DNA of 64,000 bases from Heliopora coerulea (GCA_030142905.1 JASJOG010000151.1:382001-446000); one strand, 5' to 3'. Shown: positions 42,701 through 52,429, numbered from the stretch's first letter. Notes: generated by a model from the letters alone, not told the origin. Made by a program: numbers and translations.

Positions 42701-43664
42701 AGCTATGGAACAAAATTACAACATTTTAGAATCTGATGAATTATTGTATTATGATAACGTTGAAAGAATTTTTGAAAAATATATTGCCAAATTTCATGCA
42801 TTGAAGACTCAGTATTTGGGCATTAAGAATTTGAGAGAGGAATCAGAACAATTGAAAAAGAGATTGAGTCAACAAATACTCGATGATTTCGGAATTTTTA
42901 TTAAGTGGGAAGATATTCCGGACAATCGGAATGTAGCCATGAGATATGTGATGAAATTGATATTGAATTCATTATGGGGTAAGTTGTGTCAAAATTTCCA
43001 TAAATCAATTGTTAAATTTGTCAATAGCGCAGAAGAATTATATGATTTGATTTATGATCATAGTTACGATAATGTTTACTTTGATATAATGGATCCGGAA
43101 ATGGCACGTGTCAATTGCTCTTACACTGAAAAGAATAATCACAGAATAAACAAAACATGTACTGCTTTGGGATGTTATGTGACATGTTATTCTCGTTTGA
43201 AATTACTAAAATGTTTGAACGAATTACCTGCAAATAGTGTATTATATTACGATACTGACTCTGTTATTTATTTTTCCGAAAACGGTTATGAATTATTGGA
43301 AACTCATTTGAAATTAGGATGTTTGGAATCAGAATTAGGCGAAGATGAGTATATAATGTCATATGTTTCCACAGGACCTAAAAGTTATACTTATTACACA
43401 AATTTGGGAAAAGGAATTATTCATGCGAAAGGTTTCAAAAAAATATCTAGTGGTAAGGAAAATCGTATAAATAGCGATTATTTGTACGATTTGGAAGATA
43501 TTTTCAAAGTATATGAAATAAACGAACCTCGATTTACTGTGGATGATACTTTACTTATCAAAAATACTGACTGCATGAAGCGATTTTCGTTCACTTTTGA
43601 TAAAAGACAGATCAAAAAAGAAAATTTTGTCACTGTTCCTTGGGGTTATATAGACACAACTTGA
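39669..43664 (+). pseudogene. polB: Protein-primed family B DNA polymerase (Polinton pPolB)
   Basis: This would copy the element from a terminal protein. The N-terminal part (39,669-40,724) has the CLACAVLI and HNDNHFDIITNLGFLYGRK blocks common to Polinton polymerases, then a cysteine/histidine cluster (about 40,727-40,990). Exonuclease landmarks follow: DFET (about 41,122), HSGLKFDTFLL (about 41,355), YCKNDVEIL (about 41,718). The polymerase core has DFKSLYPSV (42,372), KLILNSLWGK (about 42,955), YDTDS (about 43,247) and KGF (about 43,432). Breaks: TGA 39,843, stop 40,722, a T-run frameshift near 40,825, TAG 41,579, stops and frameshift 41,906-42,010. The last 525 codons are open. Not functional. 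Confidence 0.93.
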
Positions 43665-43748
43665 TTGATTTCTTTTATGTTTTAGGCTTGAAAACAACTT
43701 TTTGACGAGAAAAAACGTGCAAGTATTTGTATCAATTTTCCATTTTTC

Positions 43749-44431
43749 ATGTTAATGATAGGACCTAGTCAAGCAGGAAAAATGTTTTCGATTTTGGATT
43801 TCATAAAATCCTTTTCCTATATCAATCCTGGACATATTTTGACAAACGTGTTGTTTTTGCACATGGCAGATGCCAATATACCTGATCGTTATTTCAGAGA
43901 TCTGGTAACGAATGTCAAATTTCATAAGATAAGAAGTCACATGATTGATGAAAATTTTGCTAACGAAATAACGGAAATCGAAAGTTTTAAGAAAAAATTG
44001 AAAGATCAAAAAGATAACGAGCACAGTTTGGTGGTCTTGGATGACATGATGTTGGCTGTGGGTACAAGAAAAAAATATTGAATTACGTGCAAGAAATCAT
44101 TACTCGAAGGTGTCACCATGAAAATATTAATTATATATTCGTGATTCAATATTTGATGTATTCATCGAGTAAATTTTGCATGTTGTTCAGCAATGCCAAT
44201 TATATTGTATTATTTCCCAATAAATCGGACGAGAGAAACATTAAGCATATATTACATTCAAGAGGTTTCAATGCAGCGGAAATCAAAGAACTTTTACAAC
44301 TTGCATTTGGAGAAACTTATAGATCACATCTGTATTTGATGTTGGATAGTACAGTGAATGTTCCCGAAAATGCTAGAATAAGACAAGGAATATTTCCTTA
44401 TGAACACTTGTGGGTGTATAATAAAATTTAA
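43749..44431 (+). pseudogene. FtsK/HerA-type packaging ATPase (A32-like)
   Basis: The gene starts 85 bases after the polymerase. The Walker A loop is GPSQAGKMF (usual form GPxGSGKT; the T is replaced by M, and S/G varies). Walker B is LVVLDDMM. After a one-base frameshift at an A run (about 44,070) the second half has ITRRCHHENINYIFVIQYL and NYIVLFPNKSDERNI, landmarks of Polinton ATPases. It would pump DNA into the capsid. The frameshift and altered Walker A suggest loss of function. Confidence 0.88.
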
Positions 44432-44639
44432 TAACATTTTTTGAAAGATATCAAGTTACATGTCTGAATGTTCTTTCACAATCATTCTGTCACCATCATA
44501 CATGAACGAGGGTTTTTACATAACTGGCTGAAAGGACATTTACGATTTTTTTCCGTTTTGATTTTGAAATCATGAAACGTTTTACAAGTGTTTACATATT
44601 TGAAAAAAATATTTCTAAAATAGTTTATAAGATTATCAT
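44432..44639. terminator. Convergent 3' intergenic gap
   Basis: The plus-strand ATPase and the minus-strand protease end facing each other here. The AT-rich gap is where both transcripts should terminate; polyadenylation-like aataaa words are present but none can be assigned with confidence. Confidence 0.25.
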
Positions 44640-45322
44640 AGTTCTTTTTTTATCTGTCCATATTGCCCTTTTTTAATTTTCAACCATTGCATAAGATCAT
44701 CTTCTCCAAATTTTGTGAAATACAATGCGAACCAACCACAGTTTTCAAAATTTGAATGCTAAATGCGATGAGTTATGGGGAAGTTGATTTCAAATTGGCA
44801 AGAACATTTTCTGGCTTTGCTTGATCGTAAGTGTTCATGATGAACTCTGTCATCGTTCTCACGACATTCGGTTATTGTTTTCAACACATCTTTGGCCATA
44901 ATTTTGATGTGTCTTGCACCACATGAATTGATTATGTAATATTTTGTGCTTTTACAAGGTTCATCCTTGTGACTACCTTGCACGATACCTTGTAAGAAAA
45001 GCACGCACTGCCAATGTGTTCCTGGTTTTTCAGACGTGTCTGTGTTCACTATCCAATTTCTTTGAAGAAACAACTCATCACTGGACACATCGGGATGAAC
45101 ATCTGCTGGATAAATGCCTAACGTATAAGGAACATCTTCACTGTCATATATGTTGTTCTTTAAATCAATTAGTCCATCCAAATTCACGCTACTCAATGGA
45201 ATATGTCTAAAAACATATTCCTCCACATGCATACAAGAAGAAGAAGAACTGAAAGAAGACATTGTCGGTAATGATTCTTGATCGTTCACTTGAAACATTG
45301 TTAAACTTTGAAAAAAAAACAC
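44640..45322 (-). pseudogene. Adenain-like cysteine protease
   Basis: Polinton protease that matures capsid proteins. The minus-strand frame shows LGIYPADVHPD, then KPGTHWQCVLF with the catalytic histidine (about 45,015), then KYYIINSCGARH where the acidic/amide residue sits. An in-frame TAG at 44,759-44,761 cuts the frame just before NCGWFALYFTKF, whose cysteine (44,738-44,740) is the expected nucleophile. The N-terminus before about 45,260 is serine-rich and may not belong. Downstream reading continues to about 44,640. The order H, N/D, C is that of adenovirus-type proteases. Confidence 0.85.
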
Positions 45323-45949
45323 AGTATATATAAATAAATTTGAAAAGTGATTTATAAAACATCCAGTTCACAAGCAATATTAATCACTTCCGTTCTTTTA
45401 TCAATCATTCAAAATATATTAATATTAATATTATTCTGAATCACTAGCACTGTTGTCATAAACCATATGTTTTGCTTCTTCCCATGTAGTAGCTTTCCTC
45501 TTTTTCATTTTACCATATGAACCGGAAGTGCTTGGCTCATCAGGTGGAATTTCTTTTCTTTTTTTCAGAGTTGTTGCTTTTAACATTTGTTCTTTCATGA
45601 ATTGTGTTTGTGAATTATAAGCATATCTCATTTTTGGATTTTGGATTGACTACACAGGAAATTTAACACTAGACAATATTTTTAATGCTTGTCTTTTGTT
45701 ATTGTCACTCATAAGAAAGCTTGTCGGTTTATTAATATTTCTACCAAAATCGTTTAAAAAATCGTCATAATCCAAGCTTGTTTCCTGTCAATTAATATCT
45801 ACAAGTTTTCCATTAGTACTTCTTCTTATTCCTTTGTCATCTAGAGCTTGTTTAAATCTCTTAACACTTTGAATGGCCAATTTTACTTTTCTCCTTTTTT
45901 TGGGAGACATTTCTTCAAAAACATCTCGGTTTTGTTCAGAACGAGTTTG

Positions 45950-45957
45950 ATTGTCAG
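45950..45957. repeat. 8-bp target-site duplication, left copy
   Basis: The word attgtcag flanks the hAT element here and at 46,935-46,942. Eight-base duplications are diagnostic of hAT transposons. Confidence 0.9.
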
Positions 45958-46934
45958 TAAGGCTGTCACGGTTAAACGTTTAGGAAGATCAATATCTGTT
46001 TAGTAAATGACTAAACGTTTAACCGTTTAACTTTAGAACGCTCAGTATTTCAGTAATCTACTGGCAAGAATAGTGTGAAACCATCAGTAAATGATAGCCT
46101 CTTTTGCTGCGGTATAGAACTGTTTAGTCTGTGTCACAGACGTGCCGGTACATAAAAAATAGACGCAGGTTAAAATTGGTTAAAGCTATTGTGTGATATA
46201 GCATCTTACCATCTATTGTGTCGTTTAAAAAAAAACAACCTCCGACCTGAAGCGCAGGTTCTGCACTGACGATGCACTGACGGGCACTGACGACCAAGAA
46301 AGCAGAGCAGCTCCTTTCGAAGCCATCAGGGAAGAAATAAAACAAATCACACCAGTGATTGTCAAAGAAGGGCCAGTTGCAAAAAAGTCCAAACCTGCAC
46401 CCGGAATGGACTTTTTGCTTGCAGGTTCTTGGAGAAATATTGCGAGCGAAAATGCAGACACAACTAAGGATTCTGTCAACAAGTTCGCGGCGTACTTGCA
46501 AGCTGCTTAAGCGGACAACGGAACCGACCCTCTGCAGTGATGGAAAGAAAATGCTTCCTGTTTCCCAGTAATTTCAAAAGTAGCGCAGAAATACCTCGCA
46601 ATACCTGCCACGTCTGTTCCGTTGGAGAGAGTGTATTCGACGGCTGGCAATATTGTAAATCACAAGTGAAGTTGCTGCCAGATAACGTAAACATGTTGAT
46701 TTTTTTTGAATAAAAATGCTAAATTGTGAAGTTATTTAATGTTCATCGTATGTTGACAAAAAAAAGTTAACTTTGCTTTGCTTCAAAATTTCGTGCCTAA
46801 TTTTGCACTTTTACATCCTTGACACTTCCGGTCTTTAACCCCCCAGGAGGTGATTGCTAGTTGGAAACAAACGTTTAAACGTTTGAAACATCTGTTTAAA
46901 CGGATACTAAATTAAACGTAAACTGACAGCCTTA
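45958..46934 (+). mobile_element. Non-autonomous hAT element, 977 bp
   Basis: Ends are taaggctgtca and tgacagcctta (inverted), with an 8-bp duplication attgtcag. Subterminal regions carry repeated aaacgttt/gtttaaac words near both ends (45,975-46,030 and 46,868-46,920), typical transposase-binding clusters. The interior holds only a decayed C-terminal transposase piece, so movement must have depended on a transposase supplied in trans. Confidence 0.92.
46225..46730 (+). pseudogene. hAT transposase C-terminal remnant
   Basis: Plus-strand fragments include MDFLLAGSWRNIASENADTT, then WKENASCFPVISKVAQKYLA and IPATSVPLERVYSTAGNIVN, the hAT dimerization region of BED-type transposases (PATSxxxERxFSxAG). 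Several stops break it; the catalytic core and zinc finger are absent. Confidence 0.85.
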
Positions 46935-46942
46935 ATTGTCAG
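46935..46942. repeat. 8-bp target-site duplication, right copy
   Basis: Second copy of attgtcag, closing the hAT insertion. Confidence 0.9.
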
Positions 46943-47199
46943 GCAAAGAAACACGCTTTCTTCCTTTATATTTCTGAATACAAGATATAAAATTCTGTCT
47001 ATAAGATTCTTTTAATTTGCTATTTTTGGGAGCTGCAACAAATTTGTCGTAATCGTGAATAATTTCATTCATTCCAGATTCATTGATTGTATTTGCCAGT
47101 GTTTGATGTTTGGTATTGGCATTTAATTGTTCCAATAATGATTTCAAAACAGCAGGATCGATAACTTGTAATCTTTGAATATTATTTCCACTCATTTTT

Positions 47200-47810
47200 T
47201 TTTTTTTTCAAATATTTGGATAATTTTTGCATGGTGTTCAAAAATATCACATCTTCGACCATTAGATATTTCATATCATGAGAAGTTGTTTTTCCTTTAT
47301 AAAAAGCCTTCATCAAATTAAATTCGGTTTCAGTAAAATTGGGTAACGTATGATCTCTAACATCAGCTTTACAAATAGATTTGATTAATTTTGTAATTTA
47401 TGACGAAAATTGTCATTTTTGGACAGAAAATTATTTCGTTTAGTATGATTGGATCGAATATAATTATCTATCTCTTGCATATTCAATAACATTGTTTCAA
47501 TTTTTCCCTTCCGAATATTGATTTTTATCTTTACTTTTGAGTTCTTCTAGAACAGCGTAGACTATAAGATTAATATCGTCTTCATTTTTCATTTCATTTC
47601 ATTCAAAAATTGTTGTCATTATATTTCGTTTTTCTCAGATAATTCTCCATCAATTTCTGTCGTTTTTCTAATTGAGATTCATCTTCAGACGATGATGATG
47701 ATGATTCAATCATCATCATATTGTTGTCTCTTTTTTTAATTTATCAAAATCAGGCACACCATATTTTTTGTTCACATTTTATTGTTCGGTCTACAAAAAA
47801 ATAAAATATA
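47200..47810 (-). pseudogene. Decayed minus-strand gene
   Basis: Minus-strand pieces (for example a start near 47,590 with MKNEDDINLIVYAVLEELK and a later piece with DHTLPNFTETEFNLMKAFY near 47,280-47,360) are separated by frameshifts and stops. They run directly into the 47,195 gene and may be a separate small gene. A gatgatgat run lies near 47,690-47,725. Confidence 0.35.
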
Positions 47811-47984
47811 ATTAACTAATTTTCATAACTCAACAGGATATTGAGGAAATTATATAATTCAACGTAATATAAAACGTAGTAATCGATTTGTTTTGCTTGC
47901 AAGTTCTTTCACAACTTAATACAATAGAGTCTTCTGGTGATCATAATCAAATACATGTATAACTGGTTTTGTTCACAAGTTCTT
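47811..47984. other. AT-rich spacer with a repeated phrase
   Basis: The phrase caagttctttcacaacttaatac occurs at about 47,900 and again at about 47,970, a direct repeat of 23 bases separated by about 70. No gene is seen. Confidence 0.6.
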
Positions 47985-48212
47985 TCACAACTTAATACGA
48001 TACAAAGTCCTTTGGTTATGATAATATGGAAATAACGGTTTTGGAGTCACAACTTCCACACAACTGCAACAACCCCGCATTGCAGGCAACTGAGAGTCAG
48101 GAACATGATGATTTATATTTTCAATAATAGCAGCCACTTTCCTTTGTCCATTTTTCAATCTTTTCTTTTTACAATTATATCCAAAGTGATTCATTATTCT
48201 ATTCGAATACAA
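47985..48212 (-). CDS. 75-codon basic protein, Polinton B
   Basis: The frame begins MYSNRIMNHFGYNCKKKRLK and contains GCCSCVEVVTPKPLFPYYH. It directly follows the major capsid gene on the same strand. Small and unrecognised; basic N-terminus and cysteine cluster could indicate a minor virion component. Confidence 0.4.
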   Translation of the reverse strand: MYSNRIMNHFGYNCKKKRLKNGQRKVAAIIENINHHVPDSQLPAMRGCCSCVEVVTPKPLFPYYHNQRTLYRIKL

Positions 48213-48218
48213 AAAAAA

Positions 48219-49747
48219 TTATACAGCCAATTCTTTGACAGTTGTTTTCATGGTTGAAAATTTACATACTTGATTCATTAATCCTATCATTTTCACATAT
48301 ATTTCAACACCATCCGTGGTATCAAAAAGTATTTCAACATCAATGTTTTTTTCATTTCTTTGGGCAATACTTTCAAATTTGAATCTTCCATGGGATTCAA
48401 TTCATAAACCACAAATGCATTGCCGTATTCATAATGTTTGTATGGCACAAACATAGGTTCGGAATCTGACAAATGTAATGCTTTCCTTGTATGAAAATAT
48501 ACATCTTTTGAATTTTCAATCACAGGGCCGACCACAATGTTATTCACTTTAACCGTAATTTGCTTCATTTTTTCCCATGTACAATGAGTAGGTGGATGAT
48601 AAAAAATCACCATTTATATAATGAACTCTACTCAATGTGATAATCAATACATATGGTGTGTTCATTCCAAACACATTATTGCATGAAAATTTTGAACTCA
48701 ACAACGAATGAGTTTTGCTTCTTATATGAACTTCTTGATAAAGTGCATTAACCGGGTCTCCCTTAATATCCAAATGCTCATTTATTTCTGCTTGTAATTG
48801 CACTTTTGTAGTAAGAATTTTATACTTCATTTTAAAATTTTTAAATTTTACCTTGACTTTGTCAAGATTATCCAAATTAGTAGCGGATTGACCTCCATTA
48901 GCCACATGTGCTGTAAAAGCCGCATGAGGACCTGCTTCATCATGAGTGTTTGCTATATGAAAATCGCTATCAGTATCAGTAGCAGTCCCCCTTCTTTCAA
49001 ATTCATGACCGGTGGAAATTCTTCTGCTACTATCTTTTGTGAATTTCACAGTCAATCTATTATTAAGAGGTACATATTGAGCACCTGCCATATAATAACC
49101 AAATTTAACAGTATCAATGCAATTAACTGATTCCTTGCCCACTATACTATCAATTCTTGGAGCTGCAGGTTTACTATTGGTAAATGTGCTTACTCTATTA
49201 GCAGTACGCAAATTCGCTAAATAATTTTCCAGACCCGGCATGTTTCTCCAACCTAAAGTACAACCGGCAAGATCTTTTGCTTTTTGAGGACTGACATATA
49301 AATGACTTAATATATCACTAATGTACAAACTATCTGTATGAGAATTAGTCATTGTAACTTCATTTGCAGCAAGATGAACAGTTTTCCACATTGTCTCCAA
49401 TGGATTTGGCATAAAATCAATAACTGTTATAGCGTCAAGCACGTGTCCATCATACGTAATTGCAATATCGGATGTCAAATGTGTTTCATCCAATTTAATT
49501 ATCCCGCCACCACCTGTCGCTTCATCAAAAGTAAAAATATCAGAATCCTCTTTTTCATTAGGGGTAACAGTAACCCATTTATAAGAATATCATCAAACAT
49601 AGCCACCATTTCATGATAATATCCAGTTTCATCACGAACGGGTTCTTGATTTTTTTTATTAGACAAATTAGGTAGTTGATTAACAGCTGCATTTCTTTCG
49701 GTCAATACTCGAGCACCTTCATTACCAATTATATAATCATCAGTCAT
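48219..49747 (-). pseudogene. Double-jelly-roll major capsid protein
   Basis: Assigned from position and from blocks seen also in Polinton A. The N-terminal piece (49,747-49,499) has GYYHEMVAMFDDILINGLL. The main frame (to 48,549) has IIKLDETHLTSDIAITYDG, YISDILSHLYVSPQKAKDL, AGAQYVPLNNRLTVKFTKD and RSKTHSLLSSK. The last frame (48,613-48,293) has EYGNAFVVYELNPMEDSN, matching the FAFDLTPD-type C-terminal strand of Polinton capsids. Frameshifts fall near 49,560, 48,600 and 48,330. The total of about 500 codons suits this family. Confidence 0.7.
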
Positions 49748-49770
49748 TTTTTTTTCTTTAAAAAGTCAAA

Positions 49771-50058
49771 TTAAAGCATTATAAATATTTTTCTTATTTT
49801 TTTCCTTATACTATTCATAGTGACCAAATTATCTTTATTTGATTTTTCAGTTCTCTTAAGTTTTTTGGAAGGTGGTTGCTCTTTGAATGTATTTTTACGC
49901 TTATTTGATTTCATAATTCTTTCCAATTCGTTTCTTTCCTTTCTACATTTTATCACATTCATTTGTCGATTATAATCAATTCTTTGTTCTGTGAATTCTT
50001 TAACAGCGTCACAATTGTACGTAGAAATGCCATCCAATTCATATAACTTCGCATACAC
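49771..50058 (-). CDS. Lysine-rich protein upstream of capsid
   Basis: The open frame includes RIDYNRQMNVIKCRKERNEL and KNTFKEQPPSKKLKRTEKSN, strongly basic and helical. No clean ATG opens it, and an A run at about 50,083-50,093 may have shifted the frame of the true N-terminus. The same slot in Polinton A (16,236-16,430) also encodes a lysine-rich protein. It is possibly a DNA-binding core protein. Confidence 0.4.
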   Translation of the reverse strand: MYAKLYELDGISTYNCDAVKEFTEQRIDYNRQMNVIKCRKERNELERIMKSNKRKNTFKEQPPSKKLKRTEKSNKDNLVTMNSIRKKIRKIFIML

Positions 50059-50167
50059 GTTGGGTCTTTTGCCAATATTTTTTTTTTTCCCGTGAGAGAT
50101 GTTTGAAATCGTCCGTTTTCAACACATCTTCTTGCAGACTTTTTTTATTTTTCAATTAATTTAAAAT

Positions 50168-50698
50168 TTAGATCACAATTTCTTCGTGTCCTTCGATTTC
50201 AGTAGAACCATCATACTCCAAAAAAAATTTGAAGCTTTTTTCAATTTCGCTTTTACCCAAAACAAATTCAATAGGTACTTTATATTCAATTCCATATGAC
50301 AAATTCACAAAATTCAATTTAAAATAACATAATTGAGACATAAGAACCATATGACCAACTGTTGGAAATCTTGTTCCCGTTTTTGTCAGAATCAAATTTT
50401 TAATATTTGTTTCTTTAGCATTTGACTTAAACTCCAAATATCGTGCATAATTAATTTTGAATGAATCTTGAATATAAGACATTTCAACATCTTTGATCTT
50501 CATATCAATATGAGTTATCACTCGTCCTTTTTCCCCAACAAAACGTTCTTTCAAACCAGGATCAACTTCAATATAAGTTATCACTCGTCCTTTTTCCCCA
50601 ACAAAACGTTCTTTCAAACCAGGATCAACTTCATACTCCGCGATTGTCAACACTTCAGAAGAACTCAAAACGGCAAATTTCAATTTCAATATTTCCAT
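50168..50698 (-). CDS. IQDSF-motif capsid-block protein with internal duplication
   Basis: An intact 176-codon frame from MEILKLKFAVLSSSEVLTIA. It contains a perfect-looking 21-residue tandem duplication (EVDPGLKERFVGEKGRVIT twice), then EMSYIQDSFKINYARYLEF. Mixed beta-type C-terminal strands follow (YFKLNFVNLSYGIEYKVPIE). A homologous gene lies in the same slot in Polinton A (15,761-16,219) without the duplication. It sits between penton/pX and capsid, so a virion role is likely but unproven. Confidence 0.6.
   Translation of the reverse strand: MEILKLKFAVLSSSEVLTIAEYEVDPGLKERFVGEKGRVITYIEVDPGLKERFVGEKGRVITHIDMKIKDVEMSYIQDSFKINYARYLEFKSNAKETNIKNLILTKTGTRFPTVGHMVLMSQLCYFKLNFVNLSYGIEYKVPIEFVLGKSEIEKSFKFFLEYDGSTEIEGHEEIVI
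50505..50630. repeat. 63-bp in-frame tandem duplication
   Basis: Two adjacent 63-base copies (about 50,505-50,567 and 50,568-50,630) differ at only a few positions near their junction (tgagttatc against taagttatc). They encode the 21-residue repeat inside the IQDSF protein. Confidence 0.9.
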
Positions 50699-50792
50699 TC
50701 TTTAATACCAAAAAAATCAAGTTGTATGTTTTGACACTTTATCCATAACCAAAGGCAAGACAACATCTTTCAACACTTGTTTTACTGGTTTA

Positions 50793-50951
50793 CTAGTAAA
50801 TTTTTTTTCCAACTCTTGCAATCATACCAAAAATATCATGACCTCTTTGAACCCTTCGTCTTTTATATAGCACTAATCCTCCTCTTTGATATTTTGCATA
50901 ATTTCATCGTTTTCCTGATCCTCTTTGATAAACACTATACTTTCTTACCAT
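50793..50951 (-). pseudogene. YQRGG-motif small basic protein with internal stop
   Basis: Minus strand. MVRKYSVYQRGSGKR is followed by an in-frame TGA at codon 16, and the frame continues with YAKYQRGGLVLYKRRRVQRG and ends GKKIY. Repeated QRGG words and basic residues match the neighbouring 50,992-51,171 gene, so these are tandem paralogues of a pX-like virion protein, this one inactivated by the stop. Confidence 0.5.
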
Positions 50952-50991
50952 TATTTATTCAATCTTCAAAACAATAAATCGAAAAAACGAA

Positions 50992-51171
50992 TCAAACTAT
51001 AATCGACAATATATTTCTTAACACTTCTTTAGCCCCTTTCCCTCTTTGATTGCGATATCTTCCGACATATTTTCTATTTTTACGACTAATCATTGAAAGA
51101 TGTCTAGATAAAGTTCCAATAGGTGTATAAAGAGATCCTCCTCTTTGATATCTCGAATAACGTCTTGCCAT
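50992..51171 (-). CDS. YQRGG-motif small basic virion protein (pX-like), intact
   Basis: ATG at 51,171 gives a 59-residue protein beginning MARRYSRYQRGGSLYTPIGT, with a basic middle (RKNRKYVGRYRNQRGK) and a short hydrophobic tail (ILSIIV). Small arginine-rich proteins with a QRGG turn are encoded next to the penton gene in Polintons and resemble adenovirus pX/core proteins that bind DNA in the particle. It is one of the few intact genes in the element. Confidence 0.6.
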   Translation of the reverse strand: MARRYSRYQRGGSLYTPIGTLSRHLSMISRKNRKYVGRYRNQRGKGAKEVLRNILSIIV

Positions 51172-51274
51172 TTTGAATAATAGATGTTGATCTTAAAATA
51201 ATCAATTAATAGTACATAATAATATTATTTTTCCGATATTAAAATACAATTTCACATCATTCAAATCCGCAATT

Positions 51275-52114
51275 TTAAAATATATAGAATGTATCATCCC
51301 AGGTATTAACTTTCTTCACACAGCATTTAGGAACATATGAAATCATATTATCTTTTATATTAGTCCCAGAAAGTTGAAGAGGACATATTAACAAACTCTC
51401 TTTATATTCAAAACCCATTTGAATGGGTAAAATTTTATCGCATATAATATTCATAAAATTTAACTCGTACATAGGATCCATCACATGTAAACCCTTGTAT
51501 TCCAGGTAATCATCTGATTGGACTGCTGACTCATCAATCTCAAATTTAATTGTACTTGATTGAAAACCCAAAACATGACTCAATCCCGAACTTAAAATGA
51601 CATTGATAACAATGTCATACTTATCACAATTATTTACTCTTAAATCACTTTTCTTCATGTATTTATTATTATCAAAACCATCAAAAGAAGATGGAGCCGA
51701 AGAATAACTCATTCCTTTATGAAAAGTCAACACACTCGTATTTCCAATCACACAACTCAAAGACATATTAAACAAACAAAGTGTTTTGTTAAAAAATATA
51801 ATCAAATCATCCAATGAATGATGTCCATAAGGTACTTGAACCTCATTAAGTTCAAATTTCACAACACTATCAATAATATTATTATTCTTTTTCTTCATAA
51901 AAGTGGTACCAATCATTTCAATTTTCATCTGAAATTCCTCTTTATTTCTCGGATGAATCATGGATAATGTATTTGGGTACAATATTTCTTCAAGTACTAT
52001 TTCTTTACGCGCAGAACGTGCATCAATAGGAGGTATCAATTCAATTTCAAATTCATTAATCTGATTAACTCTTCTTGAACTCTTTTGATTACTAGCAAAC
52101 ACAATTGTAGACAT
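51275..52114 (-). CDS. Penton-like minor capsid protein, intact 279 aa
   Basis: The vertex protein of Polinton-type particles. The frame is uninterrupted from ATG at 52,114. Landmarks: EFEIELIPPIDARSARKEIV then LEEILYPNTLSMIHP (the L-EI-YPN box of this family), LSSGLSHVLGF, and ELNFMNIICDKILPIQMG, each in the usual order. The C-terminal VPKCCVKKVNTWDDTFYIF ends the strand set. Polinton A has the matching relic. It lies between integrase and the pX-like gene on the same strand. Why it stays intact among broken neighbours is unclear. Confidence 0.85.
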   Translation of the reverse strand: MSTIVFASNQKSSRRVNQINEFEIELIPPIDARSARKEIVLEEILYPNTLSMIHPRNKEEFQMKIEMIGTTFMKKKNNNIIDSVVKFELNEVQVPYGHHSLDDLIIFFNKTLCLFNMSLSCVIGNTSVLTFHKGMSYSSAPSSFDGFDNNKYMKKSDLRVNNCDKYDIVINVILSSGLSHVLGFQSSTIKFEIDESAVQSDDYLEYKGLHVMDPMYELNFMNIICDKILPIQMGFEYKESLLICPLQLSGTNIKDNMISYVPKCCVKKVNTWDDTFYIF

Positions 52115-52134
52115 ACCTTTTTATTGTTTCACAA

Positions 52135-52346
52135 TCAAATCTTTTGTAATTCTTCACTATAAAACACACCAGAAAGAATTTCCCCATTACGATCTTTCAG
52201 CACATACGTCACTGGATCTGTCAATTTAACTCGATCCACAACAAATATCTCCTTACTCCAATTAAATTTACTTTCCTTGTCAAATATACTCTTCAATTTT
52301 GCCACCCTGACTCGACTACCTTCTTTCAATATTTGTCCTTTTTTAT
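52135..52346 (-). pseudogene. Integrase C-terminal domain, separated by insertion
   Basis: The frame runs KEGSRVRVAKLKSIFDKESK, NWSKEIFVVDRV, PVTYVLKDRNGEILSGVFYS and EELQKI. This is the SH3/chromodomain-like C-terminal part of Polinton integrases, with the FxKxxxxNWSxEIF and YxLxDxxGExxxGxFYxEEL pattern. The catalytic core lies at 55,866-56,560; the Penelope 2 pair separates them. A small frameshift lies at the junction even without the insertion. Confidence 0.88.
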
Positions 52347-52358
52347 AAAAAGGATAAA
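52347..52358. repeat. Target-site duplication of Penelope 2, left copy
   Basis: The 12-base word aaaaaggataaa occurs here and at 55,854-55,865, flanking the Penelope 2 pair inside integrase coding sequence. Confidence 0.8.
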
Positions 52359-52386
52359 GACTTCAAGTAAACGACAAATTTCTTTA

Positions 52387-52429
52387 TTGTATACATGTTT
52401 CGGCAAAACTCATGCCATCTTCAGTACAA
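52387..52429 (-). ncRNA. Hammerhead ribozyme, left end of Penelope 2
   Basis: On the minus strand: helix I TTGTA/TACAA, CTGAAGA, an extra T, helix II GGCA...TGCC, GAAA, palindromic ACATGT forming half of a dimeric helix III, and a GUA cleavage triplet. It is 43 nt and identical to the right-end copy at 55,751-55,793. Confidence 0.85.

Larger units (their letters stand above)
45431..47195 (-). pseudogene. Unrecognised capsid-block gene disrupted by hAT insertion
   Basis: The 5' exon-like part (47,195-46,943, MSGNNIQRLQVIDPAVLKSL onwards) and the 3' part (45,949-45,431) join perfectly if the hAT element and one target copy are removed. The 3' part has SPKKRRKVKLAIQ, then a TAA near 45,790, an internal frameshift and a basic lysine-rich tail with TWEEAKHMVYD. 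The product would be basic and mostly helical, lying between protease and capsid genes. The family is not recognised; a DNA-binding or scaffold role is only a guess. Confidence 0.55.

Noticed and set aside
41579..44761. Reassigned UAG codon in Polinton B (UAG inside polymerase and protease)
   Set aside because: UGA and UAA also interrupt conserved genes (39,843; 40,722; 57,258; 60,356) and frameshifts are common, so ordinary decay explains the UAGs.
48219..49747. Programmed frameshifting in the major capsid gene
   Set aside because: The three shifts occur at unrelated sites without slippery sequence plus structure, and Polinton A shows independent shifts.
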